64,000 bases of DNA from Actinomycetota bacterium (GCA_019347575.1 JAHWKY010000004.1:124001-188000); one strand, 5' to 3'; numbered from the stretch's first letter, positions 27,304 through 36,462 are shown. Notes: generated from the sequence alone by a model not told the origin. Numbers and translations are program-made.

Positions 27304-28170
27304 ATGCGTTCATCCAAGTTCCTGAAGGCGGCGGCGTTCACGGCTGTGCTCGCGATCGGCCTCACGGCCTGCGGCGGGGACGACGACGACACGACCACCG
27401 GCGACGCGACCGCCGAGCCCACGGGCGACGCGACCGCGGCGCCGACCGACGACGATGTCGACACCGGCGAGCTCAACCTCGTCGCCGACGGCACGCTGAC
27501 CGTCTGCACCGACGCCCCGTACCCCCCGATGGAGATCGAGGACCCCGAGAGCCCGACCGGCTTCAGCGGCTTCGACATCGAACTGATGGGTGCGATCGCG
27601 GACAACCTCGGCCTCGAGTTCGCCGTGATCAACTCGGGCTTCGACCCGATCACGACCGGCTCGGCGTTCGCGGCCGGACAGTGCGACATCGCGGCCGCCT
27701 CGATCACGATCACCGAGGAGCGCGAGGAGAACATCGACTTCACCGAGCCGTACTTCACGGCGGACCAGTCGCTGCTCGTGAAGGCGGACTCGGGCATCAC
27801 GAGCTTGGCTGACCTCGCGGGCCAGACCATCGGCGTGCAGTCGGGGACGACTGGCGAGGCCTACGCCAACGAGAACGCCCCCGAGGGGGCGACCGTGCAG
27901 TCCTTCGATGACCCGGGCGGGCTGTTCCCGGCGCTCGAGGCCGACACGATCCAGGGCGTCCTGCAGGACATCGTGGTCAACCAGGGTCGTGCGCTCGAGG
28001 ACGACACCGTGGTCGTGGTGGAGACCTTCCCGACCGACGAGCAGTACGGGTTCGCCGTGGCCGAGGAGGGCAGCGACGCGCTGCTCGAGGCTGTCAATGG
28101 CGCGCTCGAGACAGTGCAGAACGACGGCACCTACGACGCGCTCTTCGACGAGTGGTTCCCGACCGCCTGA
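27304..28170 (+). CDS. Polar amino-acid ABC transporter, substrate-binding lipoprotein
   Basis: 288 residues from ATG 27304, with AGAGGGAG upstream. Signal and lipobox are LAIGLTACGG (Cys23). An Asp/Thr linker follows, then an SBP_bac_3 domain: LTVCTDAPYPPMEI, GFSGFDIELMGAIADNLG, CDIAAASITITEEREENIDFTEPY, LAGQTIGVQSGTTGEAYA. It captures an amino acid outside the membrane and delivers it to the permease. The exact ligand cannot be read from sequence. It is the first gene of a three-gene transporter operon, and a hairpin follows its stop. Confidence 0.92.
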   Translation: MRSSKFLKAAAFTAVLAIGLTACGGDDDDTTTGDATAEPTGDATAAPTDDDVDTGELNLVADGTLTVCTDAPYPPMEIEDPESPTGFSGFDIELMGAIADNLGLEFAVINSGFDPITTGSAFAAGQCDIAAASITITEEREENIDFTEPYFTADQSLLVKADSGITSLADLAGQTIGVQSGTTGEAYANENAPEGATVQSFDDPGGLFPALEADTIQGVLQDIVVNQGRALEDDTVVVVETFPTDEQYGFAVAEEGSDALLEAVNGALETVQNDGTYDALFDEWFPTA

Positions 28171-28193
28171 TCCCCGGGAACACCGTGGCGATG

Positions 28194-28218
28194 AGGGGGA
28201 CCCGACTAGGGTCCCCCT
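28194..28218 (+). terminator. Hairpin between binding-protein and permease genes
   Basis: A perfect 10-bp stem (AGGGGGACCC with GGGTCCCCCT), loop GACTA, followed by TTGTTG. Its position inside the operon fits a partial terminator or 3'-end stabiliser. Either would keep binding-protein mRNA in excess over permease mRNA. Confidence 0.6.
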
Positions 28219-28249
28219 TGTTGCGTCCCGGAGGATCGAGGAGGGCGAC

Positions 28250-29041
28250 GTGACGCCCCGCCAGCGGGCGCAGCTGATCCGCATCGTCTTCTACGTCGTG
28301 CTGATCGCCGGTACGGCAGCGGTCGTCTTCCTGGGGTGGCGCAACTGGGCCACTATCCAGCGAGGGTTCTTCCAGCCCGACATCGCCAGGGCCATGTTCC
28401 CCGAGGTCATCACGATCGCGGCGAAGAACACGATCATCTACACGGCTCTCGCGTTCTCGTTCGGTCTCGTCGTAGGTCTCGTGCTCGCGCTCATGAAGCT
28501 GTCTACCATCGCCCCGTACCGGTGGATCGCCAACGTCTACATCGAACTGTTCCGCGGCTTGCCAGCGCTGGTCACGATCATCCTGGTCGGGTTCGGGCTA
28601 CCCATCGCCCTCGGGATCAGGATCCCCGGCGGTGTGCCGGGGAAGGCCAGCATCGGGCTGGGAGTCGTGGCGGCGGCGTACATGGCCGAGACGATCAGGG
28701 CGGGCATCCAGGCCGTCCCGCGCGGTCAGATGGAGGCGGCCCGGTCACTCGGTATGTCGTACGGCCGCGCGATGGTGTCGATCGTGATCCCGCAGGCCTT
28801 CCGCATCATCATCCCACCGCTCACGAACGAGCTCGTCCTGCTCATCAAGGACTCGTCGCTCGTGTTCGTGCTCGGGACCACCCCGGTGACCAAGGAGCTC
28901 ACGAAGTTCGGTCGTGACCTGATGTCGCAGCACTTCAACGGGACGCCGCTCACGGTCATCGCTCTGGCCTACCTCGCGATCACGGTGCCGCTGACACAGA
29001 TCGTGGCCGGTCTCGAGCGGCGCCAAGCCCGCGCCCGCTAG
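28250..29041 (+). CDS. Polar amino-acid ABC transporter, permease
   Basis: 263 residues from GTG 28250 behind GGAGGG. Membrane segments are visible at the N-terminus (IVFYVVLIAGTAAVVFLGW), then NTIIYTALAFSFGLVVGLVLAL and three more. The coupling EAA loop is EAARSLGMSYGRAMVSIVIPQAFRIIIPP. FRGLPALVTIILVGFGLP is typical of the HisM/GlnP class. One permease gene implies a homodimer. It precedes the ATPase by 9 bases. Confidence 0.92.
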   Translation: MTPRQRAQLIRIVFYVVLIAGTAAVVFLGWRNWATIQRGFFQPDIARAMFPEVITIAAKNTIIYTALAFSFGLVVGLVLALMKLSTIAPYRWIANVYIELFRGLPALVTIILVGFGLPIALGIRIPGGVPGKASIGLGVVAAAYMAETIRAGIQAVPRGQMEAARSLGMSYGRAMVSIVIPQAFRIIIPPLTNELVLLIKDSSLVFVLGTTPVTKELTKFGRDLMSQHFNGTPLTVIALAYLAITVPLTQIVAGLERRQARAR

Positions 29042-29050
29042 GAGCGAACG

Positions 29051-29818
29051 ATGAGCGCTGACCCCTTCCCGGAGGTCCACTCCGGACCGGCCATCGATGT
29101 GGTCGAGCTCCACAAGAGCTTCGGGGATCTCGAGGTACTCAAGGGGATCGACTTCCAGGTGGCTCTGGGCGAGGTCGTGTGCGTGATCGGTCCGTCCGGA
29201 TCCGGCAAGTCCACGTTGCTGCGTTGCGTCAACCGTCTCGAGGAGCCCACATCGGGGCGCATCCTCATCGAGGGGATCGACATCACCGATCCGGACCTGA
29301 ACATCGACGCGGTACGGCGCAAGATCGGGATGGTGTTCCAACAGTTCAACCTCTTCCCACATCTCACGGTGCTGCGCAATCTGACGATCGCCCAGACGAA
29401 GGTGCTCAAGCGTGACAAGGCCGAGGCTGTCGACGTCGCTCAGGCGATGCTCGAGCGTGTCGGTCTGGTGGAGAAGATCGATGCCTACCCGAACCACCTG
29501 TCCGGGGGACAGCAGCAGCGCGTCGCGATCGCTCGTGCGCTGTGCATGAACCCCGACATGATGCTGTTCGACGAGGTGACGTCGGCGCTCGACCCCGAGC
29601 TCGTCTTCGAGGTGCTCGAGGTCATGCGGACCTTGGCGTCCGAGGGCATGACCATGATGGTGGTCACTCACGAGATGGGCTTCGCGAAGAAGGCTGCCGA
29701 TCGCGTCGTGTTCATGGACGACGGCGTGGTGGTGGAGGATGGTCCTCCTGCCCAGGTCATCGGAGAACCCCATGAGCCCCGCACGCGCGAGTTCCTCTCG
29801 ATGGTGCTGAACCGCTGA
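29051..29818 (+). CDS. Polar amino-acid ABC transporter, ATP-binding protein
   Basis: 255 residues from ATG 29051 (TAGGAGCGA upstream). Walker A is GPSGSGKST, the Q-loop is [15 protein letters not shown], the signature is LSGGQQQR, Walker B is [15 protein letters not shown], and the switch His is in VVTHEMGF. These are GlnQ/HisP-class features. It powers import with the adjacent permease and binding protein. It ends just before a strong hairpin. Confidence 0.93.
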   Translation: MSADPFPEVHSGPAIDVVELHKSFGDLEVLKGIDFQVALGEVVCVIGPSGSGKSTLLRCVNRLEEPTSGRILIEGIDITDPDLNIDAVRRKIGMVFQQFNLFPHLTVLRNLTIAQTKVLKRDKAEAVDVAQAMLERVGLVEKIDAYPNHLSGGQQQRVAIARALCMNPDMMLFDEVTSALDPELVFEVLEVMRTLASEGMTMMVVTHEMGFAKKAADRVVFMDDGVVVEDGPPAQVIGEPHEPRTREFLSMVLNR

Positions 29819-29827
29819 CACCGAACG

Positions 29828-29866
29828 TTGAGCCGCTGAACCCGTCGGACCGGTTCAGCGGCTCAA
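29828..29866. terminator. Perfect 15-bp stem-loop between convergent genes
   Basis: 29828-29842 (TTGAGCCGCTGAACC) pairs perfectly with 29852-29866 around a 9-base loop. It serves both the transporter operon and the convergent serine hydrolase, whose stop codon lies in the right arm. Confidence 0.75.
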
Positions 29867-30681
29867 GCTTCGGCGTAGGCCTCCAGGATGGCGTCGCTGA
29901 GCACGGGCCAGCGCTCGGCCGCCGGCCAGTCGTCGAAGCTCATGCTCGCCAGCTCGACGCAGGCCAACTCGGCCTCCGGATCGACCCACAGGAACGAGCC
30001 GCTGCCGCCGAAGTGGCCGAAGGTGCGAGGCGAGTTGCGGCTGCCGGTCCAGTGGGGCTGCTTGCGGTCGCGGATCTCGAAGCCGAGCCCCCACGCGTTG
30101 TCCTCGTGACGACCGAAGCTGGGTAGGACACCGCTGAGACGGCCGAACTGCGGAGTCGTCGCGGCGGTGAACAGCTCGTCGGGGAGCAGCGTCGGGGCGA
30201 GCAGCTCCGCGGCGAACGTGACCAGGTCGTCGAGTGGCCCGATGAGGCCGTGAGCGGGGGAGCGGTCGCCGAGTTCGGTTGCCTCCATGCCCAAGGGGCG
30301 CAGGACACGCTCCCGGAGCAGTGCCGCCGGCTCCAGCCCGGTTCGTGCCGAGACGTGCCGGGCCAGCACCTCGTACCCCTCGTTGGAGTAGACCCGCCGG
30401 TCGCCCGGCGTGGTCGTCATCGTGCTGCCGAGCCCGGGGAGTCCGGAGGCGTGGGCGAGCAGGTGGCGCAGCGTGGACCCTTCCGGCCCGGCGGGCTCGT
30501 CGAGCCGCAGCGTGGCGTCGTCGACCAGCGTGAGGACGGCGTACGCGTAGACCGGCTTGGTCAGCGACGCCCACCGGTACGGCTCGTCCGTCGGCCCGCG
30601 GCTCGCTCTCACGCCGCTGGGCTCCACGACCGCGACCGCGACCGTGGGCTCCCAGTCATCGACCTGCTCGAGGGGATCCAC
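29863..30681 (-). CDS. Serine hydrolase of the beta-lactamase/PBP class C family
   Basis: 272 residues. Catalytic motifs: Ser39-x-x-Lys42 in WASLTKPVYAYA, Tyr-Ser-Asn in RRVYSNEGYEVLARH, and HFGGSGSF replacing the KTG box. There is no signal peptide, so it is probably a cytoplasmic esterase or peptidase and not a resistance enzyme. The start GTG 30681 has no ribosome-binding site. It is preceded on its strand by TAGCAT and an 8-base spacer, suggesting a leaderless mRNA. Confidence 0.8.
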   Translation of the reverse strand: MDPLEQVDDWEPTVAVAVVEPSGVRASRGPTDEPYRWASLTKPVYAYAVLTLVDDATLRLDEPAGPEGSTLRHLLAHASGLPGLGSTMTTTPGDRRVYSNEGYEVLARHVSARTGLEPAALLRERVLRPLGMEATELGDRSPAHGLIGPLDDLVTFAAELLAPTLLPDELFTAATTPQFGRLSGVLPSFGRHEDNAWGLGFEIRDRKQPHWTGSRNSPRTFGHFGGSGSFLWVDPEAELACVELASMSFDDWPAAERWPVLSDAILEAYAEA

Positions 30682-30695
30682 AGCCCCGCATGCTA
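30681..30695 (-). promoter_or_regulatory. Probable leaderless promoter of the serine hydrolase
   Basis: On the minus strand TAGCAT (30695-30690) is followed after 8 bases by the GTG start at 30681. This is the same layout as at trpC, polA, uvrB and the ubiA-like gene. Confidence 0.45.
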
Positions 30696-30703
30696 TTCGG
30701 GTC

Positions 30704-30811
30704 GTGCTACCGGCCTCCGGCCTGCTTGAGCACGGTCGGGTCGTGCTACCGGCCTCCGGCCTGCTTGAGCACGGTCGGGTCGTGCTACCGGCCTCCGGCC
30801 TGCTTGAGCAC
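30704..30811 (-). repeat. Three tandem REP-like palindromic repeats, 39-bp period
   Basis: Three identical 30-base units of the long type at 30704-30733, 30743-30772 and 30782-30811, separated by identical 9-base spacers (GGTCGGGTC). Read on the minus strand they match the unit at 27220-27249 at all but one base (inner loop GGA for GAA). They lie 3' of the SRPBCC gene in its sense orientation. Confidence 0.9.
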
Positions 30812-30846
30812 GGTCGGGTCGTTACGGGCCTGGTGCGTGACGGTGC

Positions 30847-31293
30847 TCAGGCGTCGACACCGGCCTCCAGCAGCTCCTTGAGCTTGGCCAGGTCGGACTG
30901 CACGTCCCGGGTGTAGAGCTTGACGACGAGGGGGTCGGTGAGCTTGCCGAAGAACCCTCGGAGTGAGCCGGACTCGTTGCGGAAGGTGACCTTCGTTCCC
31001 TCGCCCGCGTCCTCGAGGGTGGTGCGGATCATGAACTCGACCGGTGCCTCGATGCTCTTCGTGGCCCAGATCCTGCCGTCCTCGATCTCGGTGATCTCGG
31101 CCGTCCAGTGCATCTTCTTGCCGGCCACGCGGACCGTGCCCTTGTTGATGTTGCCGACCTTCGGCTCTGGGTCGTCGTACTGGAAGTCGATGAGCGACCC
31201 CTGCCACAGCACCTGGTTCTCAGGGTTGATCATGAACGCCCACACCTCGTCGCGTGGGCGGTCGATGTGGATGGATTCCTCGATGAGCGGCAT
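30847..31293 (-). CDS. SRPBCC (polyketide cyclase/START-like) protein
   Basis: 148 residues from ATG 31293 with GAAGGGA upstream. The START-like fold pattern is clear: EESIHIDRPRDEVWAFMINPENQVLWQ at the start (split beta and helix), WTAEITEIEDGRIWATK in the middle, and a long C-terminal helix (DVQSDLAKLKELLEAG). It probably binds a hydrophobic ligand. No enzymatic assignment is justified. Confidence 0.75.
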   Translation of the reverse strand: MPLIEESIHIDRPRDEVWAFMINPENQVLWQGSLIDFQYDDPEPKVGNINKGTVRVAGKKMHWTAEITEIEDGRIWATKSIEAPVEFMIRTTLEDAGEGTKVTFRNESGSLRGFFGKLTDPLVVKLYTRDVQSDLAKLKELLEAGVDA

Positions 31294-31436
31294 AGCGGGT
31301 TCCCTTCGGTCATCCGGCTGCCCCACTCTCGCGCTCGATCGCGCCCACCGCAAGGGGAACCGCCGCATCTACGCCGAAAGGACGCCCCGCCCCCGTGTGG
31401 ACCGGCGCGCCGCCCCGTGTGGACCGGGCCCCCGCC

Positions 31437-34118
31437 TCAGCGGCGCCGTCGTGCGGTCGCCAACGCCACCAGCAACGCCCCGATGGCCACACCGCCACCG
31501 GTCGTTGGAAGGGGGGCACGGTCAGGTGTGGGTGCCGGCGGAGGTGGAGGAGGAGGCGGCGGTGTCGCCGGAGCCGGGGGTTGCCACAGGCCGACGCCGT
31601 CCGGGAAGTCGAACCCGGCCCCGAGCGTCTCGGGTGCCAGCGGCTCACCATCTGCGTCGAAGCGGATGCGACGGACGGTCCCGTGGCTCGGTGCCGGCTG
31701 AGCGACGAGGATCCCGAGGTCGGCGTAGTACAGCGAGCCGTCGGTACCGAGCGCCAGCCCGAACGGTGTGCCGGTCGTCTGGGCCGGTGGTCCAGGTGCC
31801 CGCAGGATCTCGCGCACGAACCCCCCGTCGCGGTCGTACTCGGCGATGACCCCGTTGAAGACCGACGAGACGTAGAAGCTGTCCCGGCCGCTGTCGATGA
31901 TCGCGCTCGGCGTGAGCACGTGCTCGTCCTGCTGGATGAACGGCTCCTTGGTGATGCGGCCCTCGTCGACCAGCGGCGCGCCGGTGCCGTCCGTGCGACC
32001 GCAACCGCCGGCGGCATCCGGGCCCGTCGGCCAGCGGCCGTCGTAGCGGTAGATGCCGCCGGGGTTGCCGGCCTCGTCGGGGCGGTTGGAGGCGACGTAC
32101 ACCGCGTCGTCCTCGTCGACCCAGATGCCTCCAGCGGTGGCGATGCCGACATCGATCTTGCAGTACGCGACCTCGAACGAGTTGAACGGGGGGAACCACA
32201 CGATGAGCTGGCCGTTGCCTGGGAAGCCGGGGAACTGGTCGCCGACGTCAGAGGTCAACACGCGGCCATCCGACAGGAACCCGCAGCCGTAGTTCTCGGG
32301 GTTGCTCTGGGTGTCCTGGAACGTCGGGGCGAGCTTGCCGACGTGCTCGTACGTCAGCGCCCCGATGCGGTCGCCCTCGAGGCGGATGATGCCCCACCCC
32401 TGTGTGCCTGCGCCCCCCTGATCGGTGTCCTCGCCGGCGATGATGCGACCGGACCCGTCCGGAAAGGCGCAGATCTGGGCGTTGATGTCCAGCCCCCGGG
32501 CTGGATCGTCACCCGACGAGGGGATCACGACCTGGTGGCGGAGCGTGGAGACGTCCCAGGCGTGCAGCCGGTCGCCCTCGCCTCCGAGCAGGATCCCGCT
32601 GCCTGCGCCGGCCGTGGCCGCCGTGTGGCCAACAGCTGCGAGTTCGAACGCGTGGACCGCCCCCGTCGCACCTAGTGCTTCGTCGAAGGCGGCGAGGCAC
32701 AGGTCCGAGAAGATCGGGACGTCCTTCGCGCAGGCGTCCGATGACGACGTCCCCGAGCCGATGTACACGCGGTCGCCGACGATGGCCGGGCTGGACGAGA
32801 TCGGACCCGCGAGCGGTGCAGTCCACAGCTGCATGCCGCTGGTGCCGTGCCAGGCCTTCAGCTCGTTGTCGAGCGCACCCGCGATCACGATGCCGTTGGT
32901 CGTGGCGGTCGCCGCGTACGTCGGTCCGGCCACTCCGCTCCACATCACCTCCCCGGTGCGACCATCGAGTGCGTGGAAGTACGGCGGCCCTCCGATGGCG
33001 GTTCCCCCGAAGACGTCTCCGCGGGACGTCGCGGTCGAGCCGATGAAGCCTCCGATGGCGAAGTCCTCGTTGACGTTGCCGGGCTCCGCCACCTGGGTGG
33101 ACCACAGCTCCTCGCCGGTGTCCGGGTCGAGGGCGTAGTAGACGGCGTTCTTCTTCCCGATCCCGAGGATCTCGCGCCCCGCCCTGTCCCGGAACAGGTT
33201 GGGTGTCGCGCCGAAGTCGGTGTCGTCGCGGTTCTCGGGTTCCGGTTGGAACGACCAGATCGGCTCGCCGGTCGGCAGGTCGAGCGCGGTCACCGCCTCG
33301 GTATGGGGGGTCCAGGGGTAGTCGTCGTGGGGGCAGTTGCCGGTGGCGAGGTAGACCTGCTCTCGGGCGTCGTCGATCGTCGGAGACGACCACACGCTGG
33401 AACACCCCGATGCCTCGTTGTCGAGCTCGGGGTTGAAGAACCACAGCGTCTCCCCGGTCGCCACGTCGAGCGCCCACAGACCACCCCGCACCCCGCCGGT
33501 CTGGTCGACGGTGCGGTTGTGGACGTCCATCCCGACGTAGACCACACCCTCGTGCACGACCGGTGACGACTCGATCTCGGTCTGCTCATCCGGCACGTCC
33601 GCGCCGAAGTAGCGCACCCACACCTGGGAGCCGTCCTCGGCATCCAGCGCGTACAGGCGCGGTCCCGCCCCGAACACGACCAGCGCCGTCGTCGCGCCAT
33701 CCACCGTGACGTCCGTGACCGCAGCGGACGACACGATCGGGCCGAACGGCGCACCGGGCGCGGGTTCGGTGGTCACCTGCCACAGCTCAGCGCCCGTGTC
33801 GGCGTCGAGCGCGTACATCGTGCCGGTCCAGTCCCCGACGAACACGCGTCCGTGCCCGACGGCTGGCGAGGCGGTGACGGTCTTGGTGGTCTTGAACGCC
33901 CAGAGCGGACTGAGGCTCGCCACGTTCTGTGGGGCGATCGCGGAGGGGCAGCGGGTCTCGAACGTGCGCCGGATGTCGTTGCCGTACATGGCCCAGTCAG
34001 GGCAGCCGGGCTCGGACGTGGCGGTGGGGTCGGTGACCCGTGGCTCCTGGTCCTGTGCCCCCGCCGGGAACGCGAGGAGGATGCTGAGCGCGATGCTCGC
34101 GGCGGCGGTTCGTCTCAC
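31437..34118 (-). CDS. Secreted PQQ-type beta-propeller fused to a second propeller, LPxTG-anchored
   Basis: 893 residues from GTG 34118 (AGGAG upstream). A signal peptide (ALSILLAFPAGAQ) precedes a PQQ-repeat propeller, with repeats of the kind GRVFVGDWTGTMYALDADTG and REILGIGKKNAVYYALDPDTG. From about residue 500 the chain closely resembles the neighbouring downstream-numbered protein (DINAQICAFPDGS, ENYGCGFLSDGRVLTSDVGDQ, IATAGGIWVDEDDAVYVA). The end is LPTTGGG, hydrophobic stretch, RRRR, a sortase signal. No cofactor or substrate can be named. Loss of aligned Trp/Cys ligands was not tested. Operon with the paralogue 25 bases upstream on the same strand. Confidence 0.82.
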   Translation of the reverse strand: MRRTAAASIALSILLAFPAGAQDQEPRVTDPTATSEPGCPDWAMYGNDIRRTFETRCPSAIAPQNVASLSPLWAFKTTKTVTASPAVGHGRVFVGDWTGTMYALDADTGAELWQVTTEPAPGAPFGPIVSSAAVTDVTVDGATTALVVFGAGPRLYALDAEDGSQVWVRYFGADVPDEQTEIESSPVVHEGVVYVGMDVHNRTVDQTGGVRGGLWALDVATGETLWFFNPELDNEASGCSSVWSSPTIDDAREQVYLATGNCPHDDYPWTPHTEAVTALDLPTGEPIWSFQPEPENRDDTDFGATPNLFRDRAGREILGIGKKNAVYYALDPDTGEELWSTQVAEPGNVNEDFAIGGFIGSTATSRGDVFGGTAIGGPPYFHALDGRTGEVMWSGVAGPTYAATATTNGIVIAGALDNELKAWHGTSGMQLWTAPLAGPISSSPAIVGDRVYIGSGTSSSDACAKDVPIFSDLCLAAFDEALGATGAVHAFELAAVGHTAATAGAGSGILLGGEGDRLHAWDVSTLRHQVVIPSSGDDPARGLDINAQICAFPDGSGRIIAGEDTDQGGAGTQGWGIIRLEGDRIGALTYEHVGKLAPTFQDTQSNPENYGCGFLSDGRVLTSDVGDQFPGFPGNGQLIVWFPPFNSFEVAYCKIDVGIATAGGIWVDEDDAVYVASNRPDEAGNPGGIYRYDGRWPTGPDAAGGCGRTDGTGAPLVDEGRITKEPFIQQDEHVLTPSAIIDSGRDSFYVSSVFNGVIAEYDRDGGFVREILRAPGPPAQTTGTPFGLALGTDGSLYYADLGILVAQPAPSHGTVRRIRFDADGEPLAPETLGAGFDFPDGVGLWQPPAPATPPPPPPPPPAPTPDRAPLPTTGGGVAIGALLVALATARRRR

Positions 34119-34143
34119 GTCCGCGATCTCCTGGGCAGCACGG

Positions 34144-35487
34144 TCACGTGCTCCGACGCCGCCACGCCAGCGCGAGACCCGCCAGACCGAGCGCCGCCGT
34201 GGCACCGCCGCCCGTCGTGGGCAGCGACGCCTCGGGTGCGGGGGCGGGCTCGGGCGCAGACGGGCCTGACGGCGGGGGTGTCGGGGCGGCGACCGGGACC
34301 TCGAGGATCCCGATCCCGTCGGGGAACGCCAGGCCGTCGTCGATGACCTCGGGATCACTGGGGTTGCCGTCGGCGTCGACGGTGATGCGGCGGACGTGAC
34401 CGTTACTGTCGCCGGGTCCTGGCGGCGGCCCGAGCACGATGCCGATGTCGGCGTAGTACAGCGTGCCGTTGCGGTCGATGCCGAGCCCGAAAGGTGTGCC
34501 GGTGTCGTAGGGCGGCACGGGGTTGGTCGGCGAGGGAACGAGGATGGGACGGACGAACCCGCCGTCGGCGTCGAACTCGCTGATCTTACCGTCGAACACG
34601 CTCGACGCGTAGTAGCCCCCGGCGGGGGAGGGGACCACCGCGCTCGGCGTCTGCAGGAACGGGTGGCCGGCGCGGATGAACACCGAGCGCTCGACGCGAC
34701 CCTCGTCTACCAGCGGCGAGCCGTTGGGATCCTGTCGCCCGCAGCCGCCCGCCGCGTCGTCCGCGGTCGGCCAGTCGCCCTCGTAGAGGTAGATCCCCCC
34801 GGGGTTGCCGACCGGGTCGGCGAAGTCGGGGCGCTGCGCCCCGACGAACACGCGGTCGTCCTCGACCAGGATCTGGCCGGCCGTCGGGATGGTGACGTCG
34901 ATCTTGCAGTACGGGACGTCGGTGCGATCGAGCGGGGGGAACCAGACGATGAGCTGGCCGTTGGCGCCGGACTGAGGCTGCTGGTCGCCGACGTCGCTGG
35001 TGAGCAGGCGTCCATCCGACAGGAACCCGCAGCCGTAGTTCTCGGGATTGTCGGCGGTGTTGTTGTAGGTCGGGTCGAGCTTGCCGATCTGCTCCCAGTT
35101 GAACTCGCCGACATGGTCCCCGTCGAGCTCGAAGTAGCCCCAGCCCTGACCACCTTCGACCGTCTGTCCCGACTGCTGGCCGGTGTCCTCTCCGGCGATG
35201 AAGAAGTGGGGCGTCTCGGGGTCGTCGTCTCGGTAGCCGGGGTCGAAGCAGATCTGGGCGTTGATGTCGCGACCGCCGTCGGGGTCGTCGGCGGCCGACG
35301 GGATGACGGTCTGCTTCTCGAACGTGTCCGCGTCGTACGCGTTGAGGCGGTTGCCCTCACCGTTGAACACCGAGATGTGCACGTCCGGGCCCGCCGAAGC
35401 CGGAGCGGCGAAGAGCGCAGCCGCCAGGGCGAGCAGTGCGAAGCCGATCGTGGCCACAGCGGGCCCCTCTCGTCCCGTTGCTGACAT
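34144..35487 (-). CDS. Secreted SMP-30-like propeller protein, LPxTG-anchored
   Basis: 447 residues from ATG 35487. Signal peptide (FALLALAAALFAAPASA). A single propeller domain follows with ISVFNGEGNRLNAYDADT, DINAQICFDPGY, NPENYGCGFLSDGRLLTSDVG, and TGTPFGLGIDRNGTLYYAD, then a Pro/Ala linker and LPTTGGG plus hydrophobic tail and RRR. It matches the C-terminal half of the next gene, so the two arose by duplication with gain or loss of the PQQ domain. It is likely covalently attached to the wall. The ligand is unknown. Confidence 0.8.
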   Translation of the reverse strand: MSATGREGPAVATIGFALLALAAALFAAPASAGPDVHISVFNGEGNRLNAYDADTFEKQTVIPSAADDPDGGRDINAQICFDPGYRDDDPETPHFFIAGEDTGQQSGQTVEGGQGWGYFELDGDHVGEFNWEQIGKLDPTYNNTADNPENYGCGFLSDGRLLTSDVGDQQPQSGANGQLIVWFPPLDRTDVPYCKIDVTIPTAGQILVEDDRVFVGAQRPDFADPVGNPGGIYLYEGDWPTADDAAGGCGRQDPNGSPLVDEGRVERSVFIRAGHPFLQTPSAVVPSPAGGYYASSVFDGKISEFDADGGFVRPILVPSPTNPVPPYDTGTPFGLGIDRNGTLYYADIGIVLGPPPGPGDSNGHVRRITVDADGNPSDPEVIDDGLAFPDGIGILEVPVAAPTPPPSGPSAPEPAPAPEASLPTTGGGATAALGLAGLALAWRRRST

Positions 35488-35600
35488 GACCGTCAGTCTT
35501 CGACGCTAGCCGGTCGCATCCCTGTCGGCTCGACGGGTGGGGGATGGCAGCGGGCGAGACCGCGCTCTCGCCTGCGGGCGCGCCTCGATCGCTCCATCGA

Positions 35601-35625
35601 CGACGCGGATGCGGCGTCGCCAATA
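35601..35625 (-). repeat. Post-stop hairpin, copy A
   Basis: Directly after the TGA of the thioredoxin gene on the minus strand. Stem CGACGC/GCGTCG (35601-35606 with 35614-35619), loop containing GCATCC read on that strand. Same motif as 40838-40862 and 48914-48940. Probable terminator. Confidence 0.55.
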
Positions 35626-36462
35626 TCAGAAGAGCGCGTTGGCCAGCTCGCGGCGCCCCGTCTTCACCAGCGGGTCGGTGTCACCGAGGATGGTGAACAG
35701 CTGTACCAACTGGTCACGGGCCGCATCCCGCGTCGCTCCACCGAGCCTCACGGCCCTCAGGAGGTGATCGATCGCGGCGCGATACTCGCCGGTCGCTGCC
35801 AGAGCGCGGCCGAGCTCGAGCTGCGCCGCGGCGTCCGTCGGATCGGCGCCCGCGGCGGTGCGGAGGACGTCGAGGTCGAGGGAGTCGGCGAATGCCAGCT
35901 GGGCCTTGGCGGCGATCGCCTCGGCCGACACCTCGGGGCGATGCGGGGAGACGAGATCGAGCGCGCGCTGCGGGTCGTCATCGAGCACGAGCTCTGCGAG
36001 GCCGAGCGCCGCCCCGAGGTGCCTGCCGTCCAGCTCGAGCGCCTCCTCGAACGTTGCTGCGGCGCCGGCGGGATCGTTCGGCAGGCGCGCGGCCGCCTGG
36101 GTGGCCAGCCGGTCCGCCGCGGTCGGGGCGATGCGGTCGAGGAACGCCTCGATCTGCTGTGGGGGCAACGCGCCCGTGAACTGGTCGACCAGCTTGCCGT
36201 CCTTGAACGCCTTCACCGCGGGGATGCCCCGGATCCCGAACTGCGCAGCGAGCTGCTGGTTGCGGTCGACGTCGACCTTCGCGAGCACGATGTCCCCGTT
36301 CCGTGCCGTCACGGCCGCCTCGAGGGCGGGACCCAGGGTGCGGCACGGCCCGCACCACGCGGCCCAGAAGTCCACGACGACGGGGACGTCCTTCGACCGC
36401 TCGATGACGGCGGTCTGGAAGTCGGCCGTCTCGACGTCCTGCACGTGCGAGCTCGTGCTCAC
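35626..36462 (-). CDS. Thioredoxin-TPR protein, CnoX/YbbN-like
   Basis: 278 residues from GTG 36462 behind GGAG. The thioredoxin domain (about 1-110) has the active site WCGPC (Cys37, Cys40) and the cis-Pro loop GIRGIPAVKAF. The C-terminal 150 residues are TPR-like helices (NDPAGAAATFEEALELDGRH, AAAQLELGRALAATGEYRAA). This is the architecture of the CnoX/YbbN chaperedoxin. It may protect proteins under oxidative stress and hand them to chaperonins. Unlike E. coli YbbN, the CxxC is complete, so redox activity is expected. Confidence 0.87.
   Translation of the reverse strand: MSTSSHVQDVETADFQTAVIERSKDVPVVVDFWAAWCGPCRTLGPALEAAVTARNGDIVLAKVDVDRNQQLAAQFGIRGIPAVKAFKDGKLVDQFTGALPPQQIEAFLDRIAPTAADRLATQAAARLPNDPAGAAATFEEALELDGRHLGAALGLAELVLDDDPQRALDLVSPHRPEVSAEAIAAKAQLAFADSLDLDVLRTAAGADPTDAAAQLELGRALAATGEYRAAIDHLLRAVRLGGATRDAARDQLVQLFTILGDTDPLVKTGRRELANALF

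Noticed and set aside
30704-30811. Short CRISPR-like array (three 30-bp repeats)
   Set aside because: The 9-base spacers are identical, the units are palindromic, and the same unit occurs singly elsewhere. There are no cas genes. This is a tandem REP-like repeat.
34119-34358. Extension of the two-propeller protein beyond GTG 34118
   Set aside because: It would run into the upstream propeller gene and remove the signal peptide from the N-terminus.
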